The notes beneath the pieces are model-generated. The model was not told where the DNA came from. It saw only the letters and a list, made by a program, of their open reading frames with translations, and did no database searches. A program made the translations under genes and the position numbers. Positions 1 to 6,091 of a DNA stretch of 15,738 nucleotides are shown one piece after another. Source of the DNA: Bordetella parapertussis (lineage in GTDB: Bacteria > Pseudomonadota > Gammaproteobacteria > Burkholderiales > Burkholderiaceae_B); assembly GCA_943331855.1 (NCBI GenBank), contig CALQNE010000052.1, positions 1 through 15,738 on the forward strand, in the 5' to 3' direction. Positions within the stretch are counted from its first letter, which is position 1, and each line of letters starts with the position of its first letter.

Positions 1-147
1 GAAGGCTCGCGCTTTATCAAGGATTGGATTCCGGGCGTATCCGAAGTGCAAATGGCTAGCGTACGGCTCGGGACCATAGGATTAGCACTTATTTTAGTAA
101 CGCTTTATCGACCCAATGGGATCTTTGCTGGGCGATCAGCCTCATGA
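1..147 (+). CDS. Branched-chain amino-acid type ABC transporter permease, LivM-like, C-terminal end only
   Basis: The reading frame is open from base 1 and ends at TGA 145-147, giving the last 48 residues of a longer protein. It has a hydrophobic stretch (LGTIGLALILVTL) followed by LYRPNGIFAG, the kind of tail found at the end of LivM/LivH-family permeases (typically L-R-P-x-G-L-F-G). The permease would form half of the membrane channel that carries branched-chain amino acids, or a related substrate such as urea or an amide, across the inner membrane. The stop overlaps the start of the next gene (ATGA at 144-147), so the two are translationally coupled. Substrate cannot be told from this fragment. 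The 5' part lies outside the window. Confidence 0.85.
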   Translation, partial: EGSRFIKDWIPGVSEVQMASVRLGTIGLALILVTLYRPNGIFAGRSAS

Positions 148-935
148 TTTCAGAACCCCACACTCAACCGTTAAACGACCTTCTTGAGGTTGAACAGGTC
201 AGCTGCCTTTACGGAGGCTTTAAAGCCGTTGATGCGGTGTCACTGACATTGCGCTCCAATGAGATTCTGGGTATCGCCGGAACCAATGGCGCCGGAAAAA
301 GTACGCTCTTTGCCGCCATCGCGGGACAACAACGCGCAAGCTCTGGAAAAATTGTTTTTAACGGCCACAACCTCACCACTCTCGAGCCTGACCAGCGAGC
401 GCGACACGGACTTGTACGTACTTTTCAAGTGCCTCGCGAATTCAAATCTTTAACGGTGCACGAAAACTTATTAGCCGGAGCACCCAACAAAGAAGGCGAA
501 CAACTGTTCGCCGCTCTAATCAATACACGCGCTCGTCAAAAACGCGAACAGTTGCTCTGCGAAAAAGCTGACGAAATCCTTGAGTTCCTCAAACTCTCGA
601 AAGTCAGGAATGTCTTGGCGCGCAATCTTTCAGGCGGACAAAAAAAACTAGTTGAATTGGGCCGCGTACTGATGCTTGAACCGCGCTGTATTTTGTTGGA
701 TGAGCCCTTTGCGGGGGTGAACCCGGTGCTGATTGAACAGTTAAGCGAGCACATCCTCAGTCTGAACCAAAAAGGGATTGCATTCGTTGTGATCGAACAT
801 CACCTTCAAGCGCTCAAAGCGTTAGCCAGGCGGCTCATCGTAATGGATAGAGGCGTTATCTTGGCGCAAGGTGAGCCACAACGTGTGCTGGATGATCCGC
901 GGGTGCAAGTGGCTTACATGGGTGGTATCGCATGA
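144..935 (+). CDS. livG: ABC transporter ATP-binding protein, LivG family
   Basis: This is a 263-residue ATPase subunit of a branched-chain amino-acid type importer. Visible motifs are the Walker A GTNGAGKST (46-54), Q-loop Q95, signature LSGGQ (162-166), Walker B ILLDEP (183-188) and H-loop His219 in the IEHH string. The insert after the Q-loop (RTFQVPREFKSLTVHENLL) and the FAGVNP string after Walker B are LivG traits. Length is close to the usual 255-260 for LivG, with about 10 extra N-terminal residues. It overlaps the permease upstream and livF downstream by 4 bases each, so the three are one operon with coupled translation. No strong Shine-Dalgarno is needed or seen at the start. LivG pairs with LivF to drive the LivHM channel. 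The actual substrate depends on the binding protein, which is not in the window. The symbol denotes the family. Confidence 0.9.
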   Translation: MISEPHTQPLNDLLEVEQVSCLYGGFKAVDAVSLTLRSNEILGIAGTNGAGKSTLFAAIAGQQRASSGKIVFNGHNLTTLEPDQRARHGLVRTFQVPREFKSLTVHENLLAGAPNKEGEQLFAALINTRARQKREQLLCEKADEILEFLKLSKVRNVLARNLSGGQKKLVELGRVLMLEPRCILLDEPFAGVNPVLIEQLSEHILSLNQKGIAFVVIEHHLQALKALARRLIVMDRGVILAQGEPQRVLDDPRVQVAYMGGIA

Positions 936-1633
936 GCCTACTCACGTTAAAAAATCTCTCAGGTGGCTATAGCGAAGTCGATATTGTGTCCGATATCAAT
1001 TTAACAGTTGAATCAAAAGAAATCGTCACGATTGCAGGAACCAATGGCTCTGGTAAATCGACACTAGTCAAAGCCTTGCTGGGTTTACTACCAAGGGTGC
1101 GTGGCGAAATTTTGCTCGATGGCCGCTCAATCGAGACCTTAGCGGCAGAAGACCGGTTTTATACGGGGCTGGCCTATGTGCCACAGGTCGCAAATGTCTT
1201 CGGTTCGCTCACCGTACGCGAGAACTTACAGGTGGTGCGGGGGGTGAAAAAAATCGATATGCGCCTCGCTGCAGTACTCGAGCTATTTCCAGCGTTGATT
1301 GAAAAGCTGTCACAGCGCGCAAGTCACTTATCAGGTGGAGAGCGACAGCAGCTTGCCTTCGCCCGCGCATTAATGCCCGCACCCAAGCTCATGGTACTTG
1401 ACGAACCCACAGCAGCACTCGCTCCCACATTGGTTGAAAAAGTCTTTGAGCTCGTGCGTGAACTGCCAAGTCGTGGCGTGGCCGTACTCATGGTAGAACA
1501 GCGCGCACGCCAAGCGCTTGAAATCAGTCAACGTGGATATATATTGGACCAAGGGCATTGCGTACTCTCGGGAGAGGCGAGTGAAATCCTAGCAGACTCT
1601 AAGATGACGCAACTATATCTGGGTAACCGTTAA
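932..1633 (+). CDS. livF: ABC transporter ATP-binding protein, LivF family
   Basis: This is a 233-residue second ATPase of the same importer. It carries Walker A GTNGSGKST (36-44), Q-loop Q85, signature LSGGE (133-137), Walker B LMVLDEP (153-159) and, at the switch position, VEQ (Gln190) in place of the usual His. That Gln is normal for LivF (E. coli LivF also has VEQN) and helps separate it from LivG. The ending (QLYLGNR) also matches the LivF pattern of a Y-L-G tail. Length is typical (about 233-237). Its ATG lies in the ATGA overlap with livG (932-935). It is the last gene of the operon, because a strong stem-loop follows 26 bases after the stop. One small oddity is DEPTAALAP after Walker B, where DEPSxGLAP is more common. 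Confidence 0.9.
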   Translation: MSLLTLKNLSGGYSEVDIVSDINLTVESKEIVTIAGTNGSGKSTLVKALLGLLPRVRGEILLDGRSIETLAAEDRFYTGLAYVPQVANVFGSLTVRENLQVVRGVKKIDMRLAAVLELFPALIEKLSQRASHLSGGERQQLAFARALMPAPKLMVLDEPTAALAPTLVEKVFELVRELPSRGVAVLMVEQRARQALEISQRGYILDQGHCVLSGEASEILADSKMTQLYLGNR

Positions 1634-1658
1634 ACCAGTCTGTTGATGAGACGCAAAT

Positions 1659-1683
1659 AAAAAGCACCCTCTGGGTGCTTTTT
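1659..1683. terminator. Bidirectional intrinsic terminator between livF and rplS
   Basis: This is a perfect 11-bp stem, AAAAAGCACCC / GGGTGCTTTTT, with a 3-base loop (TCT, 1670-1672). The A-run on the left and T-run on the right give a U-tract on both strands. It lies between two convergent genes, livF (stop 1633, +) and rplS (stop 1715, -), so it can end both transcripts. Confidence 0.93.
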
Positions 1684-1714
1684 ATAAAACCACTGCAAAA
1701 CGTTGTAAAAAAAC

Positions 1715-2098
1715 TTACGCGGTCGCAGCAACCGTTTTACGGACGAGTTTTTCTTTAATACGTGCTGACTTACCTGAACGATCACGCAAATAATAAAGTT
1801 TGGCGCGACGAACATCACCACGACGTTTGACTTCGATCGAGGCAATTTGAGTTGAATACAGTTGAAACGTACGTTCAACGGCTTCGCCGGAAGAAATTTT
1901 GCGAACGATAAACGATGAGTTCAGCCCACGGTTACGGCGGGCAATCACAACACCTTCGAAGGCTTGGGCACGCTTGCGAGCGCCTTCAACCACGTTGACG
2001 CTAACGATAACGGTATCGCCAGGGGCGAATTGTGTGACAGGTTTGCCGCCAGTAAGGCGAGCAATTTCTTCTTGCTCAAGAATAGCGATCAGGTTCAT
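1715..2098 (-). CDS. rplS: 50S ribosomal protein L19
   Basis: This is a 127-residue protein matching L19 over its whole length. It opens [15 protein letters not shown], has the FAPGDTVIV and EGxxxRxQAFEG segments, and near the end has the hallmark [16 protein letters not shown] (about 102-117). L19 sits at the 30S-50S interface of the ribosome. A Shine-Dalgarno GGAG precedes the ATG by 5 bases (TTGGAGTTCAT-ATG). In most bacteria rplS ends the rpsP-rimM-trmD-rplS operon. Here the DNA upstream of its start holds no trmD but a 273-base gap and then a divergent transporter gene, so it must have its own promoter. Length is a little above the E. coli form (115), within the range for betaproteobacteria. 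Confidence 0.97.
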   Translation of the reverse strand: MNLIAILEQEEIARLTGGKPVTQFAPGDTVIVSVNVVEGARKRAQAFEGVVIARRNRGLNSSFIVRKISSGEAVERTFQLYSTQIASIEVKRRGDVRRAKLYYLRDRSGKSARIKEKLVRKTVAATA

Positions 2099-2371
2099 AT
2101 GAACTCCAAGTCATCATGCTCTCGGTGATATCACCAGTGCACCTTGTAATGAAATCAATACGTTGATGACAAAACACGGGGTCTGGATCGGTGTTGTTTG
2201 GCGTGCGCCTGACCTATTCAGGGGCCGCTACCGGGCAGAGGATGCGTTAACAAAGCCATTGATTCTACAACACTTTTAGGCATTTCTGCCAATCGACTGC
2301 TCGCGCAGTGGTACAAAGCCGTTTGTGACAAGTTTTTGACCGCTGTCGTTTCACTCAAAATATAAGGTTTC
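2099..2371. other. Divergent intergenic region rplS / EamA transporter
   Basis: The 273 bases separate two divergent genes. They hold the rplS ribosome binding site, the candidate rplS promoter and the 12-bp palindrome at 2124-2135. No trmD remnant or other convincing coding frame was seen. An AAGG Shine-Dalgarno (2363-2366) stands just before the transporter start. A promoter for the transporter could not be assigned with confidence: TTGACC followed by TATAAG is present, but the spacing is 19 and it ends too near the ATG. Confidence 0.6.
2143..2172 (-). promoter_or_regulatory. Possible rplS promoter
   Basis: On the minus strand TTGTCA (2172-2167, 5/6 match to the -35 consensus) is followed after 18 bases by TACAAG (2148-2143, 4/6 match to the -10). 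Transcription would begin near 2136, giving a leader of about 38 bases. A perfect 12-bp palindrome, GGTGATATCACC (2124-2135), would lie right at the start of the transcript. A palindrome of this size is expected a few times by chance in a window like this, so its role is open. Confidence 0.35.
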
Positions 2372-3244
2372 ATGAGCTCAACCGCCTTGCTTTTTGTCAT
2401 TGCAGCCGCGATTGCCCACGCCTCGTGGAATCTGCTGGCCAAACGCGCGGCGCATGTGGGCTCAGCGTTTGTGTTTGCCTATGGGCTTTGCTGCACGATT
2501 GTGTACGCCCCGTGGGTAATCTGGATTTTAGTCTTCGACCAAAATGAATGGAGCTGGCCAATTATTGGCTGTATTGCGTTATCGGGCGCCCTGCACCTGG
2601 CTTATAGCCTTTGCCTGCAACGCGGTTATCAACTGGCTGATTTGTCGGTGGTGTATCCGATTGCGCGCGGCACTGGCCCAATGCTTTCGACAGTGGGTGC
2701 GCTGTTATTGCTGGGCGAACCTGGCACGATTCGAGGCATTAGCGGCATGCTTTGTGTGGTTTTGGGCGTCTTGCTCATTGCCACTCAAGGAAAAATTAGC
2801 CGGTTATTACAACCGGCGGCAATGCTCGGGGTGCGTTGGGGTGCGCTCGTTGGTCTATTCATTGCCGCTTACACCCTGGTGGATGCCTATGGCGTCAAAA
2901 CGCTGTTAATTGCCCCAGTGGTGTTTGACTGGGCAACCTGTGCAACCCGCACCCTGCTGATGTTGCCCCACACAGCCCGCCAGCCTAAGCAAGCCATGGA
3001 GGCGATGCGCGGCTATTGGCCACTGGCCTGGGCAATTGGGGTGTTGTCACCCCTTGGCTATATTTTGGTGCTGTACGCCCTGCGAGATGGTGCACCGGTT
3101 AGTTTGGTGGCACCCGCACGCGAAATGTCGATGCTACTGGTCACGCTTGCGGGGCTTTATCTGCTGCGCGAACCCGTCGGCTGGGGCAGGCTCGTTGGCT
3201 GCTGTTCGATTGCCTTGGGCGTCGTGCTGCTAGCCGGTAGTTAA
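2372..3244 (+). CDS. DMT-superfamily (EamA) membrane transporter
   Basis: This is a 290-residue, very hydrophobic protein with about ten membrane spans arranged as two EamA repeats (about 1-140 and 150-288). Each repeat ends in the family pattern of a helix, a short acidic hinge and a last helix (LLLGEPGTIRGISG near 115, and LLREPVGWGRLVG near 265). The N-terminus, including the HASWNLLAKRA string at 16-26, matches this family well. EamA proteins export or exchange small metabolites such as amino acids, nucleotide precursors or drugs. The substrate here cannot be inferred from sequence or neighbours. The start ATG is supported by AAGG six bases upstream. The gene stands alone on its strand and converges on the small gene at 3265-3444. 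A short weak inverted repeat, TTAAAA/TTTTAA (3241-3258), follows the stop. Confidence 0.85.
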   Translation: MSSTALLFVIAAAIAHASWNLLAKRAAHVGSAFVFAYGLCCTIVYAPWVIWILVFDQNEWSWPIIGCIALSGALHLAYSLCLQRGYQLADLSVVYPIARGTGPMLSTVGALLLLGEPGTIRGISGMLCVVLGVLLIATQGKISRLLQPAAMLGVRWGALVGLFIAAYTLVDAYGVKTLLIAPVVFDWATCATRTLLMLPHTARQPKQAMEAMRGYWPLAWAIGVLSPLGYILVLYALRDGAPVSLVAPAREMSMLLVTLAGLYLLREPVGWGRLVGCCSIALGVVLLAGS

Positions 3245-3264
3245 AACAAGGATTTTAAAACAGC

Positions 3265-3444
3265 TTAGAAGCCTGCTGCGTTGCCGATCAACAGAAAGGC
3301 GGGGATCATCGCAACCCAGAACGACAGTAACAAAATGTCAGACAGCATGCCTTTTGCGCTAGGCAACCCTTGCTGTGACGCAGACGAAGCGAAGGATGGG
3401 GTGTTGTGAGGGCGGGCGGCCTGAGGCAGAGTAAGTTGACGCAT
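3265..3444 (-). CDS. 59-residue single-span membrane protein, probably SOS-induced, function unknown
   Basis: An ATG (3444-3442) preceded by AGGAG (3456-3452) opens a 59-codon frame ending in TAA (3267-3265). Residues 1-32 are polar, rich in Ser, Ala, Pro and Gln, with Arg2, Arg11 and Lys31. Residues about 36-54 (DILLLSFWVAMIPAFLLIG) form one clear membrane helix, followed by the short tail NAAGF. Lys31 just before the helix suggests N-terminus in, C-terminus out. The only acidic residue is Asp36. I do not recognise the family. Upstream are a long leader with alternative folds and two LexA boxes over a promoter, so expression is probably induced by DNA damage. Small single-span membrane proteins under LexA elsewhere include TisB (toxin) and SidA (division inhibitor). 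That analogy is inference and not homology. The gene converges with the EamA transporter. Confidence 0.75.
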   Translation of the reverse strand: MRQLTLPQAARPHNTPSFASSASQQGLPSAKGMLSDILLLSFWVAMIPAFLLIGNAAGF

Positions 3445-3567
3445 GGTGAGGCTCCTGAAAATAGTTGACGGGTACTACACTTTGTTTGAGGAACCACCCC
3501 CGGCCAAAAGACCGAGGATGGTTGCCGGGGACCTAGAACCGGCAAAACTGTTTGGCTAAGTGCCATA
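3445..3567 (-). promoter_or_regulatory. Structured 5' leader with competing stems, may control translation of the 59-residue protein
   Basis: Read along the minus strand, four segments can pair in two exclusive ways. Segment A, TTGCCGG (3545-3539), pairs with CCGGCAA (3528-3522) in segment B: 7 bp. B also pairs with segment C: CCCCGGC (3530-3524) with GCCGGGG (3504-3498), 7 bp, or AACCATCC (3523-3516) with GGGTGGTT (3499-3492), 8 bp with one G-U. The end of C, GGTTCCT (3495-3489), can also pair with the Shine-Dalgarno segment AGGAGCC (3456-3450), 7 bp with one G-U. So A:B frees C to block the ribosome binding site, while B:C exposes it. The pairings are seen in the sequence; the switch is inference. 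Confidence 0.5.
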
Positions 3568-3572
3568 AACAG

Positions 3573-3592
3573 TACTGTACACAAATACAGTA
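3573..3592. promoter_or_regulatory. LexA (SOS) box 1
   Basis: TACTGTACACAAATACAGTA matches the gamma/betaproteobacterial LexA operator CTGT-N8-ACAG exactly in both half-sites, with the flanking TA on each side also matching. The spacer ACACAAAT is AT-rich apart from two C. It shares its last two bases with box 2. On the minus strand it covers the candidate -10 element, so LexA bound here would block transcription of the 59-residue gene. Confidence 0.85.
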
Positions 3593-3602
3593 CTGTTTGC
3601 AA
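3574..3602 (-). promoter_or_regulatory. Candidate sigma-70 promoter of the 59-residue gene, inside the LexA boxes
   Basis: On the minus strand TTGCAA (3602-3597, 4/6 match to TTGACA) is followed after exactly 17 bases by TACAGT (3579-3574, 4/6 match to TATAAT). Transcription would start near 3567 and give a leader of about 123 bases. An alternative slightly upstream is TTTGTT, 17 bases, then TAAAAG. Either one would be covered or flanked by the LexA boxes. Confidence 0.45.
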
Positions 3603-3610
3603 ATACAGTC
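3591..3610. promoter_or_regulatory. LexA (SOS) box 2
   Basis: TACTGTTTGCAAATACAGTC again has perfect CTGT-N8-ACAG half-sites, with spacer TTGCAAAT. Its centre lies 18 bp from that of box 1. It covers the candidate minus-strand -35 element TTGCAA. Two adjoining boxes over one promoter imply tight repression, as known for colicin genes. Confidence 0.83.
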
Positions 3611-3750
3611 TTTTAAAATGCTTGTTTTTTGCAACAAACTAATCCTTAGCTATGGCTTGCTCCCTGATCAAACAAAAGTGACGCAATGGGCGAAGCGCCC
3701 TCTGCTGTGCTAATTTGCGAACTTCACAATTTTTTAGCCAGATTCACGCG
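3611..3750. other. Leader and promoter region of the TPP enzyme, with a small hairpin
   Basis: These 140 bases lie between the LexA boxes and the chosen ATG of the TPP-dependent enzyme. They contain an AT-rich stretch, a short inverted repeat TTGTT/AACAA (3622-3637) and a GC-rich hairpin GGGCG-AAG-CGCCC (3688-3700) that would sit in the leader of the + transcript. A + promoter could be TTGCAA (3630-3635) with TATGGC 16 bases on, but the match is weak. No clear Shine-Dalgarno precedes either the ATG at 3751 or the TTG at 3715. Confidence 0.4.
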
Positions 3751-5382
3751 ATGACAAACTTCACCTCTAGCCACGCCCTGTTCAAAGTGTTCACTGACTT
3801 TGGGATGGATCGACTTTTCCTCGTCCCGGGCGAGAGCTATTTAGGCTTACTCGATGCACTGGTTGATTTTCCGCAAATCGATGTCGTTACGTGTCGCCAT
3901 GAGGGTGGAGCCGGCTACATGGCCGTTGCAGATGGGCGCCTGACTCGCCGCCCGGGCTTGGCCTTAGTCAGCCGTGGCCCTGGGGCTTCAAACGCAGCAA
4001 TCGCTGTTCACACTGCACAACAAGACGCTGTCCCAATGATCCTGGTGATTGGCCAAATCGCTGCACGTGATCTACGGCGCGAAGCCTTTCAAGAAATTGA
4101 TTATCAAAAAATGTTCGGCTCAGTTGCAAAGTGGGTGTTTGAATGCACGGGCCCTGAACAAATCGCACAAGCCGCATTCAAAGCGATTCGAATGGCGACC
4201 TCAGGTGTACCCGGCCCCGTCGTGTTAGTACTCCCCGAAGACATTCAACAACAAACTGTACCGGTTCCAAACTTCAAACAACATTCACACATCTTTGGCT
4301 TACCGTCGACTGACCAGCTGGCTGAAATTGCACAACGCTTGAGCACCGCGCAACGCCCTGTCGTGATTGCTGGCGGCGCGTTTGATTGCCCAGGTGGGCG
4401 CGAAGCCTTGGCCGCTTTTGTGCATCACTGGCAACTACCCACCATGGTCTCGTTTAGACGTCACGATATTTTTGCGAATGATGATGAATTATTTGTCGGT
4501 GATTTAGGGCTTTCAAATCCTGCGCCCCAAATGGCAACGCTACAAACCAGTGATTTCATTCTTGCCTTGGGTACACGCCTGGGCGACATCACCACACAAA
4601 ACTATCAGTTTCCAGCTTACGCACAGGCGCCGCAAACTTTGCTGCACTGTTACCCCGACTCGCGTGTCGTGAGTTGGGACACGGTGGCCGATTATCCCTT
4701 GGTGTGCGACCCCGTCAAACTGGTGCAGGCGTTGACGCACACACCCGCCCCTGCAACGAATGCGGCACGCTCGACATGGCTCAAAACACTCAGAGAGCAC
4801 TCGCAGTCTTGGGCGGCCTGGCCTTCACGTCAAGCAAAAAAAGGCGTGAACTTTACAACCGTCGTGCGTGCGCTAATGGATCATTCAACGCCTGATACCA
4901 CGATCTGTCTTGATGCCGGTACCTTTGCCGCCCCAGTCTATCGCCACTTTACGTTCAAAACGGGGCAGCGCTTAATGGCGCCGCTTGCGGGTGCCATGGG
5001 TTACGGCACGCCAGCTGCAGTGGCCTGTGCGTTACGCGAACCAACTCGTCACACCGTATGCATTGTGGGCGACGGCGGATTTTTAATGACAGGCAACGAA
5101 ATGATTTTGGCGGTTGAACGCAAACTACCCATTATTTTTATCGTCTCAAACAATGCCAGCTATGGCTCAATTCGCTTGCACCAAGAGCGTGGCTATCCCG
5201 GACGCGTTAGCGGCACCTCGCTGTTCAATCCAGATTTTCATGACCTCGCACGCAGCTTCGGCATGGCGTCCGCGCGCATCACGCGCGAAGATGAAATCAA
5301 TGGCGTCATACAAGCGGCTTTCAAAGCGACCGCACCTATTCTGATTGAAGTCAATACCAGCTTAGATGCGATCTTGCCTTGA
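3751..5382 (+). CDS. Thiamine-diphosphate-dependent enzyme, acetolactate synthase-like
   Basis: This is a 543-residue protein with the three-domain layout of the acetolactate synthase/benzoylformate decarboxylase superfamily: an N-terminal pyrimidine-binding domain, a central domain (about 190-330) and a C-terminal pyrophosphate-binding domain. Visible residues are the cofactor-activating Glu51 in CRHEGGAGYMA and the Mg/ThDP motif GDG (440-442), 24 residues, then NN (467-468). The EAFQEIDYQKMFG string (about 113-125) is shared with acetolactate synthase-like proteins. No small regulatory subunit (ilvH) is nearby, so it is unlikely to be the biosynthetic acetolactate synthase. The true substrate is probably another 2-oxoacid and is not known. 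I chose the ATG at 3751 because family members begin just before the SHALFKVFTDFG segment. An in-frame TTG at 3715 would add 12 residues. The 3' end is one base from the convergent peroxiredoxin gene. Confidence 0.85.
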   Translation: MTNFTSSHALFKVFTDFGMDRLFLVPGESYLGLLDALVDFPQIDVVTCRHEGGAGYMAVADGRLTRRPGLALVSRGPGASNAAIAVHTAQQDAVPMILVIGQIAARDLRREAFQEIDYQKMFGSVAKWVFECTGPEQIAQAAFKAIRMATSGVPGPVVLVLPEDIQQQTVPVPNFKQHSHIFGLPSTDQLAEIAQRLSTAQRPVVIAGGAFDCPGGREALAAFVHHWQLPTMVSFRRHDIFANDDELFVGDLGLSNPAPQMATLQTSDFILALGTRLGDITTQNYQFPAYAQAPQTLLHCYPDSRVVSWDTVADYPLVCDPVKLVQALTHTPAPATNAARSTWLKTLREHSQSWAAWPSRQAKKGVNFTTVVRALMDHSTPDTTICLDAGTFAAPVYRHFTFKTGQRLMAPLAGAMGYGTPAAVACALREPTRHTVCIVGDGGFLMTGNEMILAVERKLPIIFIVSNNASYGSIRLHQERGYPGRVSGTSLFNPDFHDLARSFGMASARITREDEINGVIQAAFKATAPILIEVNTSLDAILP

Positions 5383-5383
5383 T

Positions 5384-6025
5384 TTAGTGACGTGGTTGAG
5401 GGGTGATTCGAAGGTAGGGCAACACAGTGCGATAGCCCCTTGGAAATTTTTCTTTAATGATTGCTTCGTCTTTTAACGACGGAGCAATAATCACATCGTG
5501 GCCTGCCTGCCAGTTTACCGGCGTCGCGACAGAATACTTGTCGGTTAACTGAAGCGAGTCGATTACGCGCAAAATTTCGTCGAAGTTTCGCCCAGTGCTG
5601 GCAGGATATGTGATCATCAGCCGTACTTTTTTGGCAGGATCAATAATAAAAACCGAACGTACGGTTAAGGTCGCGTTCGCGTTAGGATGAATCATGTCAT
5701 AGAGAGTCGAAACCTTACGGTCTTCATCAGCCAAGATCGGAAAGTTAACCGTAGCGTTTTGACTGTCGTTGATATCAGCAATCCAAGTGTTGTGCGATGC
5801 TGAACCGTCGACAGACAATGCAATGACCTTCACATCACGTTCGGCAAACTCATTTGATAATTTTGCGGTGTAACCAAGTTCGGTCGTACATACTGGGGTG
5901 AAATCAGCGGGATGCGAAAACAACACACCCCAATTATTACCTAGCCATTCATGAAATCGAATACGGCCAACAGAAGAATCTTGTTCAAAATCGGGGGCGA
6001 TATCGCCTAAGCGTAGTGATCCCAT
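5384..6025 (-). CDS. 1-Cys peroxiredoxin (Prx6 type)
   Basis: This is a 213-residue thiol peroxidase that reduces H2O2 and organic peroxides. The peroxidatic Cys46 lies in HPADFTPVCTTELG. It is the only cysteine in the protein, so this is the 1-Cys class, which needs an external thiol as reductant. The long C-terminal arm (about 165-213, with TPVNWQAGHDVIIAP and the KFPRGYR string) is typical of the Prx6 subfamily, as is the length of 212-220. An AGGAG (6037-6033) stands seven bases before the ATG, confirming the start. It faces the TPP-enzyme gene tail to tail with one base between stops, leaving no room for a terminator between them. No convincing OxyR site was seen upstream. Confidence 0.92.
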   Translation of the reverse strand: MGSLRLGDIAPDFEQDSSVGRIRFHEWLGNNWGVLFSHPADFTPVCTTELGYTAKLSNEFAERDVKVIALSVDGSASHNTWIADINDSQNATVNFPILADEDRKVSTLYDMIHPNANATLTVRSVFIIDPAKKVRLMITYPASTGRNFDEILRVIDSLQLTDKYSVATPVNWQAGHDVIIAPSLKDEAIIKEKFPRGYRTVLPYLRITPQPRH

Positions 6026-6091
6026 GCGCGTTCTCCTAGGTCAAAAGTGTGTGCATTGACTGTTAAGGTCATCAGCCCGACAGGGGCTATT

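Noticed and set aside
2218..2442. A 74-codon minus-strand frame upstream of rplS, considered as a trmD remnant or small gene
   Set aside because: It runs into the start of the EamA gene on the other strand, has no resemblance to TrmD that I can see and no supporting ribosome binding site.
3306..3602. A 98-codon minus-strand frame covering the LexA boxes and the small gene in another frame
   Set aside because: It starts within the LexA boxes, reads through the GC-rich leader, and overlaps the better-supported 59-codon frame that has its own AGGAG and a membrane helix.
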